From: Nonomuraea angiospora
GTDB taxonomy: Bacteria; Actinomycetota; Actinomycetes; Streptosporangiales; Streptosporangiaceae
Assembly (NCBI RefSeq): GCF_014873145.1
Contig: NZ_JADBEK010000001.1
Coordinates: forward strand, 12,710,001 to 12,774,000
DNA: 64,000 nt
Reading direction: 5' to 3'
Positions 16,066 through 23,907 of the stretch are shown here, in pieces. A model generated the notes under the pieces. The model was not told the DNA's origin. It did not search any database and saw nothing but the letters and a program-made list of their open reading frames with translations. Numbering within the stretch: the stretch's first letter is position 1; each line of letters opens with the position of its first letter. Made by a program: the position numbers and the translations under genes.

Positions 16066-17472
16066 ATGGTCGACGCGACCGCACTCCGGGCGGCTTTCGC
16101 CCGGCGCCTGTCAGCGATGTACGGCACCGAGGTCCCCGCGTACAACACGCTCGTCGACGTCGCGCAGGAGGTGAACCGCGAGGTGCTGGCCCGGATGGGC
16201 GCCGGCGCCGAGCGCCTCGGCTCCATCGGCCGCGTCACCGCCGAGCGGCACGGCGCGATCCGCGTCGGCACCCCGGCCGAGCTGGCGCAGGTCGCGCGGA
16301 TCTTCGGCGCGATGGGCATGTACCCCGTCGGCTACTACGACCTGCGAGAGGCGGCCAGCAGCTCCGTGCCCGTCGTCTCCACGGCCTTCCGCCCCGTGGA
16401 CGAGGCCGAGCTGGCCGCCAACCCCTTCCGCGTGTTCACCTCCATGCTGGTGACGGGCGACCGGCGCTTCTTCGGCGCGGACCTGGAGCGCCGGCTCGGC
16501 GAGTTCCTGGGTGCGCGCCGGCTGTTCCCGCCGCGCCTGCTCGACCTGGCCGACCGCGCCGAGGCCGAGGGCGGCCTGGACGAGGAGGCGGCCGAGGAGT
16601 TCCTGACGCTCGCCACGCGGGCGTTCGAGCTGTCCGCGGAGCCGGTCTCCCGCAGCTGGTACGCCGAGCTCGAACGCGTGTCCGCCGTGGCCGCCGACAT
16701 CGGCGGCGTGGCCTCCACGCACGTCAACCACCTGACTCCGCGCGTGCTCGACATCGACGCCCTCTACGCCCGCATGAGCGAGCGTGGCATCACCATGATC
16801 GACGCCATCCAGGGGCCGCCCCGCTGGGACGGCCCCGACCTCCTGCTGCGCCAGACCTCCTTCCGCGCGCTGGCCGAGCCGCGGCTGTTCAGGGAGGACG
16901 ACGGCCGGGTCGTCCAGGACGACCTGCGGGTGCGGTTCGGGGAGGTGGAGGCGCGCGGCATCGCCGTGACGCCCGCCGGCCGCGCGCTCTACGACGAGCT
17001 GTCGGCCGAGCTGGACGCGGCGCTCGCCGGGCAGCAGGTCACCGCGGAGGAGCGCAACGCCGCCGGGGCCAAGCTGTGGGCGGACCGGGTGCCGCGCGGC
17101 GAGGCAGAGCTGGTCGCGGGCGATCTCGCGTACTTCACCTTCCACGTCCTCGACGCCCGCCCCGGCGGCGCCGCGCCCGCCGACCTCGCGACGCTCCTGG
17201 CGGGCGGGTGGGTCGGCGCCCGGCCCATCGTGTACGAGGACTTCCTGCCGCGCTCGGCCGCCGGCATCTTCCAGTCCAACCTGACCTCCGACGGCGCCAA
17301 GGACGTGACGGCGGCGGGCGCGGACTTCGGCCCCGAGGCGCTGGCCGGGGTGCTCGGACGCCCGCTGCACGACCCCTATGAGCTGTACGCGTCGATCCGG
17401 GCGGCGTCGCTGGCCCGCGTCCGCGACGAGCTCGGCCTGGCCACGGAGATCACCCTGCCCTCGGCCCGTTAG
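16066..17472 (+). CDS. hglS: 2-oxoadipate dioxygenase/decarboxylase HglS (DUF1338)
   Basis: The 468-residue protein belongs to DUF1338. The characterised member HglS is an Fe(II) enzyme that converts 2-oxoadipate to D-2-hydroxyglutarate in lysine breakdown. The metal and substrate positions are present with family spacing: His62 and Arg66 in ERHGAIR, His222 in THVNHLTPR, Glu293 in RFGEVEARG. ATG 16066 follows GGAGG by about nine bases; the longer frame upstream runs through the operator and is rejected. It is transcribed away from the D-2-hydroxyglutarate dehydrogenase gene across the nested repeat and overlaps the end of the convergent gntR gene by three bases. Together with its neighbours it routes 2-oxoadipate to 2-oxoglutarate. 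Confidence 0.88.
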   Translation: MVDATALRAAFARRLSAMYGTEVPAYNTLVDVAQEVNREVLARMGAGAERLGSIGRVTAERHGAIRVGTPAELAQVARIFGAMGMYPVGYYDLREAASSSVPVVSTAFRPVDEAELAANPFRVFTSMLVTGDRRFFGADLERRLGEFLGARRLFPPRLLDLADRAEAEGGLDEEAAEEFLTLATRAFELSAEPVSRSWYAELERVSAVAADIGGVASTHVNHLTPRVLDIDALYARMSERGITMIDAIQGPPRWDGPDLLLRQTSFRALAEPRLFREDDGRVVQDDLRVRFGEVEARGIAVTPAGRALYDELSAELDAALAGQQVTAEERNAAGAKLWADRVPRGEAELVAGDLAYFTFHVLDARPGGAAPADLATLLAGGWVGARPIVYEDFLPRSAAGIFQSNLTSDGAKDVTAAGADFGPEALAGVLGRPLHDPYELYASIRAASLARVRDELGLATEITLPSAR

Positions 17473-18224
17473 CCCGGCTGCGGCTCTTCGACGATGGACG
17501 CCCACAACGCGTCCACGTCGACCGGCTCGCCCTGGGCCCTGGCCGCCTGGCGGGCCAGGATGAGGCCGGTGTTGGTCAGGTGGGCCCGCATCGCCCGCAC
17601 CGCGCCTTCGGCGTCCGCCGCCGCGACGGCCGCCACGATCGGCTCGTGCTCCTCGTGCACCTGCCGCAGCGTGCGGGAGCGGTCGTCCGTGGACGTGCCG
17701 AGGATGCGCATGGTGTCGCGCAGCCCGCCCACGATCGCGCGGGCCCTGCCGTTGCCCGCCGCGACCAGAAGGCGGTCGTGCAGCGCCTGGTCGAGCTGGA
17801 AGAACAGCGCCTCGTCGCCCGCCTCGACCGCCGCCGCCATCTCCTCCATGGTCGCCCGCAGCGCCGCGCCGAGCCCGGCGGCGTCGCCCCCGGCGGCCCG
17901 CCGCACGGCGGGCAGCTCCAGCGCCAGCCGCACCCCGAAGATCTCGACGATCTCGCGGGGGTGCGGCAGTACGACGCGGAACCCGCGGTTGCGCTCGACC
18001 TGCACCAGCCCCGCCTCGGCCAGGCGCAGCATCGCCTCGCGGACCGGGCTCCTGGAGACGTTGAGCTGCTCGGCCACCTGGTAGACGGAGTAGAGCCGGC
18101 CGGGGACCATCGCGCCCGTGTGCACCGCCCGGCGCACCTCGGAGATCACCTGCTCGGCCAGCGACCGGCCCGCGTGCGGCAACGGCTGCAGCTTCAGCTC
18201 GGCGTGTTCGCGGGTCGGCGGCAT
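17469..18224 (-). CDS. GntR-family regulator, FadR/FCD type
   Basis: The 251-residue protein has an N-terminal GntR winged helix (YQVAEQLNVSRSPVREAMLR, about residues 48-67, then LVQVERNRGFRVV) and an all-helical FCD effector domain with the acidic and His residues used for metal/ligand binding (for example LDQALHDRL and HEEHEPIV). FCD regulators usually sense organic acids and bind short palindromes. The repeated GTAGCATGCTAC palindrome between the adjacent dehydrogenase and hglS genes is its likely operator. Possible effectors are 2-oxoadipate or 2-hydroxyglutarate; this is inference. Confidence 0.87.
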   Translation of the reverse strand: MPPTREHAELKLQPLPHAGRSLAEQVISEVRRAVHTGAMVPGRLYSVYQVAEQLNVSRSPVREAMLRLAEAGLVQVERNRGFRVVLPHPREIVEIFGVRLALELPAVRRAAGGDAAGLGAALRATMEEMAAAVEAGDEALFFQLDQALHDRLLVAAGNGRARAIVGGLRDTMRILGTSTDDRSRTLRQVHEEHEPIVAAVAAADAEGAVRAMRAHLTNTGLILARQAARAQGEPVDVDALWASIVEEPQPG

Positions 18225-18441
18225 GTCGGCATGTTACCCGTACGGGACCGGCGGCGATCATGCGCAGCCCGGCGGGCGTTTCAGCGCCGTTTCAGTGCCG
18301 CTTCAGCCGCCGCTGCCAGGGTTGGGGCCGGAGGAAGAGCGTTTCGGGCGCCGGCGGCCGCATGGGGGGGTGGTCGCCGGCGCCGAGACCGGCGGGCGGG
18401 AGGCGTTCGTGATGGCCGCGGTCACCGTGCTCCGGCGCGGG

Positions 18442-19530
18442 TCACGTGGCTCCGTGGTCCCGTTCGGTGGGTAGGTCGCGGGGCTCCGGCCCCCGGTCGG
18501 TGGGGAGGTCGCGGGGCTCCGGCCCCCGGTAGGCGGGGAGCAGCGGGGGCGGTATGGGGCCTTTGATGCGGCGGCCCTCCCCGTGCTCCTCCCACGCGTG
18601 CGCCAGGACCCCGACCGCGCGTGACAGGACGAACAGGCCCCTGCCCAGCTCGGGCGCGAAGCCGAGCTCGCTGTAGACGATGGCGGTGGCGCCGTCGACG
18701 TTCATCGGCACCGGCGCCAGCTGCCGCTCGATCTCCAGCCCGATCCGCAGGTACGCGCCCTCGACGACGCCGTCGCGGACCGCGTCCTCGACCGCCCGCA
18801 GGAGCGGGTCGCGGCGGGGATCGCGCGGGTGGAAGCGGTGGCCGAACCCGGGGAAGTACCGCTTGGCACCCCGATACCCGGCCAGCACCCCCGAGACCAC
18901 CTCCACCAGCTCGGTCCCCGCCACGCCGGTCCCCGCCACGCCGGTCCCCGCCACGCCGGTCCCCGCCACGCCGGTCCCCGCCACGCCGGTCCCCGCCACG
19001 CCGGTCCCCGCCACGCCGGTCCCCGCCACGCCGGTCCCCGCCACGCCGGTCCCCGCCACGCCGGTCTCCGTCGGGTCGGCCCCCGCCAAGCCAGTTCCCG
19101 CCAGGCCACTTCCCGCCAGGCCGGTTCCCGTTGGGTCGACCCCTGCCGGGGCTGGGGCGGCTCGCTCTCGGATGTCGGCGAGCACCGCCATGCACTCCTG
19201 GCCCGCGCCGCCGTGCACGTCCCCGAGCAGCCCGACGCCCGTGGCCACGGCGGTGTTGAGACCGACGCCGCAGGTGGCGGCCATGCGGGCGGCGGCGATC
19301 GAGGGCGCCTGCGGCCCGTGGTCGACCCCGGACACCAGCGCGGCCTCGAACAGCGCGGACTGGCCGGGAGAGGGCACCTCGCCGCGCAGCATCAGCCAGA
19401 TCGTGTCGGCGAACGACAGCCGGCCGATGAGCTGCTCGACGGGATAGCCGTGCAGCCGGATGACGCCGGGGGAGATGTCGGATATGGCGGTGGCCCACCA
19501 TCCGGTCACCTGCTCTGTCGTCGTGCTCAT
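18442..19530 (-). CDS. Citrate-synthase-fold protein, citryl-CoA lyase-like, with repeat insert
   Basis: The 362-residue protein carries the three active-site regions of the citrate synthase superfamily: His in GDVHGGAGQE, His in FPGFGHRFHPRDPR and Asp in PMNVDGATAIVYSELGF. Its SPGVIRLHGYPVEQLIGRLS start and GRRIKGPIPP end match the short citryl-CoA lyase type (about 260-280 residues) rather than true citrate synthase. Between the first two motifs sits an insert of about 80 residues built from 15-bp repeats (GVAGT units). A further 11-residue repeat lies at the C terminus. It overlaps the preceding CoA-transferase by ATGA, so the two are coupled. A CoA-ester cleavage or condensation role is likely; the exact acid is unknown. 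Confidence 0.8.
   Translation of the reverse strand: MSTTTEQVTGWWATAISDISPGVIRLHGYPVEQLIGRLSFADTIWLMLRGEVPSPGQSALFEAALVSGVDHGPQAPSIAAARMAATCGVGLNTAVATGVGLLGDVHGGAGQECMAVLADIRERAAPAPAGVDPTGTGLAGSGLAGTGLAGADPTETGVAGTGVAGTGVAGTGVAGTGVAGTGVAGTGVAGTGVAGTGVAGTGVAGTELVEVVSGVLAGYRGAKRYFPGFGHRFHPRDPRRDPLLRAVEDAVRDGVVEGAYLRIGLEIERQLAPVPMNVDGATAIVYSELGFAPELGRGLFVLSRAVGVLAHAWEEHGEGRRIKGPIPPPLLPAYRGPEPRDLPTDRGPEPRDLPTERDHGAT
18466..18531 (-). repeat. 33-bp duplication at the lyase C terminus
   Basis: Two adjacent 33-bp units (18466-18498 and 18499-18531) encode RGPEPRDLPTD and RGPEPRDLPTE at the protein end, differing at few bases. They lengthen a charged, Pro-rich tail beyond the conserved fold. Confidence 0.75.
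18913..19152 (-). repeat. 15-bp minisatellite, ten perfect plus six degenerate units
   Basis: The + strand unit GGTCCCCGCCACGCC repeats without a mismatch from 18913 to 19062 (ten units), then continues as six diverged units to 19152. The unit length keeps the reading frame and encodes (GVAGT)n on the minus strand. Perfect copies at one end and decayed copies at the other suggest continuing expansion. Confidence 0.9.
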
Positions 19531-20744
19531 ATGGCTCCTTCCTGGTGCAGGCGGGCGATGTCGGCGTCGGAGTAGCCGAGGGTGCGCAGCACCGCGTGGG
19601 TGTGCTCGCCGAGCCTCGGCGGCGGGCCGGTGGGGGCCAGCGGGCGGCCGTCCACGTGGGCGGCACCGCCCAGCAGTACGAGCTCGCCGCCCCCGGAGGC
19701 GGGGGAGGGCAGGCGGTGCAGCAGGCCGCGGTGCTCGACCTGCGGCGAGCGCAGCGCCTGCGGGACGGTGACCACCGGCGCCGCGGGTACGCCGGTCGGC
19801 AGCAGGATCTCGTCCCACTCGGCCGCCGGCCTGGTCTTGAGCGTCTTCTCCAGCTCCTCGCGCAGGGCGTCGCGGTGGATCTTGCGGTCGTCCCTGGTGC
19901 GGAAGCGGGGGTCGCTCATGAGCTCCGGCCGGCCCAGCACCCGGCAGAGGGTCTCGAACTGCTCCTGCTTGTTGGCGGCGATGTTGAGCTGGCCGTCGGC
20001 GGTCTCGAAGGTGCCCGACGGCGCCGACGTACGGTTCTCGTTGGCCATGGCCACCGGCTCCCGCCCGGCGACGAGGTAGTCGGAGACCACCCAGCCCATC
20101 CCCGTGAGCGCGGCGTCCAGCATGGACACGTCCAGGTGGGCGCCCTGGCCGGTGCGGAGCTTGCGGTGCAGGGCGGCGGCCACGGCGAAGGCGGCGGTGA
20201 TGCCCCCGGCGCTGTCGCACACCGGGTAGCCCACCCGCACGGGCGCGGTGTCGGGGGTGCCGGTGACGCTCATGATGCCCGCCAGGCCCTGGATCACCTG
20301 GTCGTAGGCGGGGCGCTCGCGCATGGGCCCGGTGGCGCCGAAGCCGGACAGCGCGCAGTAGACCAGGCCGGGGTTGATCTCGCGCAGCCGTTCCCAGCCG
20401 AAGCCGAGCTTGTCCAGCACGCCGGGGCGGAAGTTCTCCAGCAGCACGTCCGCCTCGCCCAGCAGCCTGGTGAAGACCTCGCGGCCGGAGGCGTGCTTGA
20501 GGTTGACCGTGACCGAGCGCTTGCCCGCGTTCTGCGCCAGGAAGGAGACGCCGAGGTTCTCGCCGCTGAGGCGGGGGTCGGCGCCGAGCTGGCGGGCCAG
20601 GTCTCCGGTGCCGGGGATCTCCAGCTTGATCACGTCGGCGCCCATGAGGGCGAGCTGGTAGCCGGCGTACGGGCCGGACAGGACGTTCGTCATGTCGAGC
20701 ACGCGTACGCCGTCGAGCAGCCGCGGTGATGAGTTGTCGGTCAT
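19527..20744 (-). CDS. Class III (CaiB/BaiF) acyl-CoA transferase
   Basis: The 405-residue protein matches the family III CoA-transferase fold: LDGVRVLDMTNVLSGPYAG at the N terminus, GADVIKLEIPGTGD, the NLKHASGREVF segment, and the catalytic-Asp region PAYDQVIQGLAGIMSVTG. These enzymes move CoA between carboxylic acids through a mixed anhydride. It is coupled by an ATGA overlap to the citryl-CoA-lyase-like gene, so the likely logic is CoA activation of a polycarboxylic acid followed by C-C cleavage. The donor and acceptor are not known. It is divergent from the Zn alcohol dehydrogenase gene. Confidence 0.86.
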   Translation of the reverse strand: MTDNSSPRLLDGVRVLDMTNVLSGPYAGYQLALMGADVIKLEIPGTGDLARQLGADPRLSGENLGVSFLAQNAGKRSVTVNLKHASGREVFTRLLGEADVLLENFRPGVLDKLGFGWERLREINPGLVYCALSGFGATGPMRERPAYDQVIQGLAGIMSVTGTPDTAPVRVGYPVCDSAGGITAAFAVAAALHRKLRTGQGAHLDVSMLDAALTGMGWVVSDYLVAGREPVAMANENRTSAPSGTFETADGQLNIAANKQEQFETLCRVLGRPELMSDPRFRTRDDRKIHRDALREELEKTLKTRPAAEWDEILLPTGVPAAPVVTVPQALRSPQVEHRGLLHRLPSPASGGGELVLLGGAAHVDGRPLAPTGPPPRLGEHTHAVLRTLGYSDADIARLHQEGAI

Positions 20745-20759
20745 CGAACCCCTGTCCGT

Positions 20760-20793
20760 ACCGCTATGTGGTCCAAAAATACCGTACAGCGGT
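20760..20793. promoter_or_regulatory. Imperfect inverted repeat in the 162-bp divergent region
   Basis: ACCGCTATGT (20760-20769) and GTACAGCGGT (20784-20793) match at 8 of 10 positions around a 14-base A-rich spacer, just upstream of the CoA-transferase start. The intergenic region 20745-20906 also holds two copies of GTCCAAAAA (20772 and 20879), so promoters for both directions probably lie here. Weak evidence. Confidence 0.3.
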
Positions 20794-20909
20794 TCAGGCT
20801 GACGTGTCGACGATCCGGCCGCATGCTTGACACGCCCAGGTGACGGCCATAGCGTCGCCATTGAATTGGATGGCTCCGTCCAAAAAGCGATCGCCTCCGG
20901 GGGAGCGTG

Positions 20910-21986
20910 ATGCGAGCTCAAGCCGCGGTCCTGCGCGACCCGGGCAAGCCGTTCACCGTCGAGGACGTCTCGCTCGCCGCGCCCGGCCCCGGCGAGGCGC
21001 TGGTCCGCGTGGCGGGCGTGGGCATGTGCCACACCGACGTGCTGTTCCGGGGGCTGGCGGAGCTGCCGATGCCGATGGTCTTCGGGCACGAGGGGTCGGG
21101 CGTCGTCGAGGCGGTCGGCCCCGGGGTGACCCGCGTGGCGCCCGGCGACCACGTCGTGATGAGCTACGACTCCTGCGGCTGGTGCGGGCGGTGCGTGACC
21201 GGCGCGGCCTCGTACTGCGACGAGTTCATGGCGCGCAACCTCAGCGGGGTGCGCGCGGACGGGTCGGCCGGGGCCACCGGGACCGGCGGCGAGCCGGTCG
21301 CGGCCCGCTGGTTCGGCCAGTCCTCCTTCGCCACCCACGCCGTCGCCACCGAGCGCAACCTGGTCGCCGTCGACAGGTCGCTGCCGCTGGAGCTGCTCGG
21401 ACCGCTGGGCTGCGGCCTGCAGACCGGGGCGGGCTCGGTGCTCATCGCCCTCAACGTCCGCCCGGCCGAGGCCATCGCCGTGTTCGGCGCCGGGGCGGTC
21501 GGCCTCGCGGCGGTCATGGCCGCCAAGGTCGCGGGCGCCGGCGAGATCGTCGCGGTGGACCTGCACGCCTCGAGGCGCGAGCTGGCCCTGGAGCTCGGCG
21601 CGACCCGGGCGCTCGACGGCGCCGACCCCGGCCTGGCGGGCGCCGTCGGCGAGGTGGACCACTCCTTCGACACCACCGGCGTGCCCGAGGTGATCCGCAC
21701 CGCGATCACCGTGCTGCGCCCCGGCGGGACGTGCGGCCTGGTCGGCGCGGGCGGCGGCGAGGTCACGCTGCGGCCGGCCGCGCTCGCCGGGCGCACCGTC
21801 CGCTTCATCCTGGAGGGCGACGCCGTGCCCCAGCAGTTCATCCCGATGCTGATCGGGCTGTGGCGGCAGGGCCGCTTCCCCTTCGACCGGCTGATCCGCA
21901 CGTACCCGCTGGGCGGCATCAACGACGCCGAACGCGACTCGGCGAGCGGCGCCACGGTCAAGCCCGTCCTGCTGCCGGCCTCATGA
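20910..21986 (+). CDS. Zinc-dependent alcohol dehydrogenase (MDR family)
   Basis: The product (358 residues; numbering here counts the alternative GTG at 20907 as 1) has catalytic zinc ligands Cys41 (GVGMCHTD), His61 and Glu62 (FGHEGSG), a structural zinc site Cys90, 93, 96 and 104 (SCGWCGRC), and an NAD(P)-binding Rossmann motif GAGAVGLAAV. It is closest in style to aryl/allylic alcohol dehydrogenases of the medium-chain family. The ATG at 20910 is better spaced from the GGGGAG site than the GTG. It precedes a cytochrome P450 gene by about 60 bases, so it may oxidise the alcohol made by the P450. Confidence 0.87.
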   Translation: MRAQAAVLRDPGKPFTVEDVSLAAPGPGEALVRVAGVGMCHTDVLFRGLAELPMPMVFGHEGSGVVEAVGPGVTRVAPGDHVVMSYDSCGWCGRCVTGAASYCDEFMARNLSGVRADGSAGATGTGGEPVAARWFGQSSFATHAVATERNLVAVDRSLPLELLGPLGCGLQTGAGSVLIALNVRPAEAIAVFGAGAVGLAAVMAAKVAGAGEIVAVDLHASRRELALELGATRALDGADPGLAGAVGEVDHSFDTTGVPEVIRTAITVLRPGGTCGLVGAGGGEVTLRPAALAGRTVRFILEGDAVPQQFIPMLIGLWRQGRFPFDRLIRTYPLGGINDAERDSASGATVKPVLLPAS

Positions 21987-22047
21987 CGGCCTCGGCGTCG
22001 AAAATGGACGGCTACACCGAGCCCCGAGTCCTGGTAAGGAGTGAGTC

Positions 22048-23298
22048 ATGAACATGACCATCGAGCAGGCGGGGCTCATGCTGGCCGACCCCCTCGCCTA
22101 CGCCGACGAGCCGCGGCTGCACCAGGCGCTCACCCTGCTGCGCCGGGAGGCCCCGGTCCATCTCGTGGAGGCGCCCGAGTACACGCCCTTCTACGCCGTC
22201 ACCCGGCACGCCGACATCATGCAGGTCGAGCGCGACAACGCCCTCTGGCTCAGCGCGCCACGCCCGGTCCTGGGCAAGAAGGTGTTCGAGGAGCACGCCA
22301 GGCAGCAGGCGGCGCAGGGCGTCCAGTTGAAGACGCTCGTCCACATGGACGACCCCGACCACCGCGTGGTCCGGGCGATCGGCGCCGACTGGTTCCGCCC
22401 CAAGGCCATGCGCGCCATGGAGAGCCGGATCCAGGAGCTCGCCCGCCGCTACGTGGACCGGCTGGCCGACTACGGCGGCGAATGCGACTTCGCCACCCAG
22501 GTCGCGGTGCACTACCCGCTGTACGTGATCCTCTCCCTGCTCGGGCTGCCCGAGTCCGACTTCCCCCGCATGCTCAAGCTCACCCAGGAGCTGTTCGGCG
22601 GCGCGGACGCGGAGACCAGGCGCGGAGACACCGCCGAGGACCAGTTCGCGGTGCTGCTCGACTTCTTCGCCTACTTCCAGCAGCTCACCGCCGCCCGCCG
22701 CGCCCACCCCACCGAGGACCTGGCCTCCGCCATCGCCAACGCCCAGGTGGACGGCAAGCCGCTCAACGACATGGAGACGGCCTCCTACTACGTCATCATC
22801 GCCTCCGCCGGCCACGACACCACCAGCTCCACCGTCGCCGGCGGCCTGCACGCCCTCATCGAACACCCCGGCCAGCTGGCCCGGCTGCGCGAGGACCCCG
22901 GCCTGCTGCCGCTGGCGGTCGACGAGATGATCCGCTGGGTCACCCCGGTCAAGGAGTTCATGCGCACGGCCTCGGCCGACACCACCCTCAACGGCGTGGA
23001 CATCAGGGCGGGCGAGTCGGTGCTGCTGTCGTACCCGTCGGCCAACCGCGACGAGGAGGTGTTCACCGACCCGTTCACCTTCGACGCCGGCCGCGACCCC
23101 AACCGCCACCTGGCCTTCGGGTTCGGCGTGCACTACTGCCTCGGCGCGGCCCTGGCCCGCATGGAGCTGAAGGCGCTGTTCGCCGAGCTGCTGCCGCGCC
23201 TGGAGAGCGTTGAGCTCGCCGGCCGGCCCGAATGGACCGCCACGACCTTCGTCGGCGGCATCAAGCACCTGCCCATCCGGTACAAACTCCGCCGCTGA
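22048..23298 (+). CDS. Cytochrome P450
   Basis: The 416-residue soluble bacterial P450 shows the I-helix oxygen-activation motif AGHDTT (254-259), the ExxR pair Glu293/Arg296 in DEMIRW, and the haem-thiolate motif FGFGVHYCLGAAL with Cys364. A strong AAGGAG ribosome site precedes ATG 22048. It needs an external ferredoxin and reductase, which are not encoded nearby. The neighbour is an alcohol dehydrogenase, suggesting hydroxylation followed by oxidation of a hydrophobic substrate such as a terpenoid, sterol or aromatic. The CYP family cannot be assigned by eye. Confidence 0.93.
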   Translation: MNMTIEQAGLMLADPLAYADEPRLHQALTLLRREAPVHLVEAPEYTPFYAVTRHADIMQVERDNALWLSAPRPVLGKKVFEEHARQQAAQGVQLKTLVHMDDPDHRVVRAIGADWFRPKAMRAMESRIQELARRYVDRLADYGGECDFATQVAVHYPLYVILSLLGLPESDFPRMLKLTQELFGGADAETRRGDTAEDQFAVLLDFFAYFQQLTAARRAHPTEDLASAIANAQVDGKPLNDMETASYYVIIASAGHDTTSSTVAGGLHALIEHPGQLARLREDPGLLPLAVDEMIRWVTPVKEFMRTASADTTLNGVDIRAGESVLLSYPSANRDEEVFTDPFTFDAGRDPNRHLAFGFGVHYCLGAALARMELKALFAELLPRLESVELAGRPEWTATTFVGGIKHLPIRYKLRR

Positions 23299-23817
23299 TC
23301 ACATGTCGCCGGACCTCAGGAAGGCGGGCTGGGCCCGGCGCCACTCCGGGGCGTCCAGCGCGTCGAGCGCCGCGACGATCCGTTTCTCCTCGTAGACGAA
23401 GTGCGTCTCCATCAGCGCGGCGAGGCTGTCCAGCTCGCCGCGCACCCGGACCGGGTCGTGGCCCCGGCCGAGCCCGTCGAGGAGCGCCTGCAACCGCCGC
23501 AGGGAGTCCTCCACCAGCCGGTGGTCGCGGCGCAGCTCCTCCAGCACGGGGCGCAGCTCGGGGAAGCTCCGGGCGAGCGCGGGGAAGGCCACGCCGTCCT
23601 CGCCGGTGTGGTGCCGCTCCAGCGCGGAGCAGAAGGTCAGGCAGTGGGTACGCAGCTCGCGGGGGAGCGCGCCGCCCGCGAGATGGGCCTCGACGTCCTC
23701 GCGCAGCGCGTCGAGCTGCTCGCGGAGCCAGAGGTGCACGTCGATCAACTGATTGCCGAACGCCGTCAGGCGCCCGTCGGGTGTCTCCATGGTGATCCCA
23801 TGTTCCGGCGCCTCCAT
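23299..23817 (-). CDS. Hemerythrin-like HHE domain protein
   Basis: The 172-residue all-helical protein has His/Glu positions of a hemerythrin-type four-helix bundle: IDVHLWLREQ, LERHHTGEDGVAFPAL, RDHRLVEDSL and METHFVYEEKRI. Such proteins bind a di-iron centre and are linked to oxygen, nitric oxide or iron handling. I chose ATG 23817 (MEAPEHGITMETP), with AAGGAG some ten bases upstream; ATG 23790 is an alternative. It is convergent with the P450 gene, with adjacent stop codons. The function is not further defined. Confidence 0.8.
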   Translation of the reverse strand: MEAPEHGITMETPDGRLTAFGNQLIDVHLWLREQLDALREDVEAHLAGGALPRELRTHCLTFCSALERHHTGEDGVAFPALARSFPELRPVLEELRRDHRLVEDSLRRLQALLDGLGRGHDPVRVRGELDSLAALMETHFVYEEKRIVAALDALDAPEWRRAQPAFLRSGDM

Positions 23818-23907
23818 GCCCTCGGCGATCTCCTTGCCGGGTGCACCGCGACGCTGACAGCGAACCCCATCATCCTTCCGGCGATCGGTCAAATAGGGTG
23901 AAGAATC

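Noticed and set aside
18913..19152. Possible CRISPR array
   Set aside because: The 15-bp units are contiguous with no spacers and encode an in-frame repeat inside a conserved enzyme.
22012..23268. Long minus-strand frame opposite the P450 gene
   Set aside because: Antisense shadow of a clear cytochrome P450 with all its motifs.
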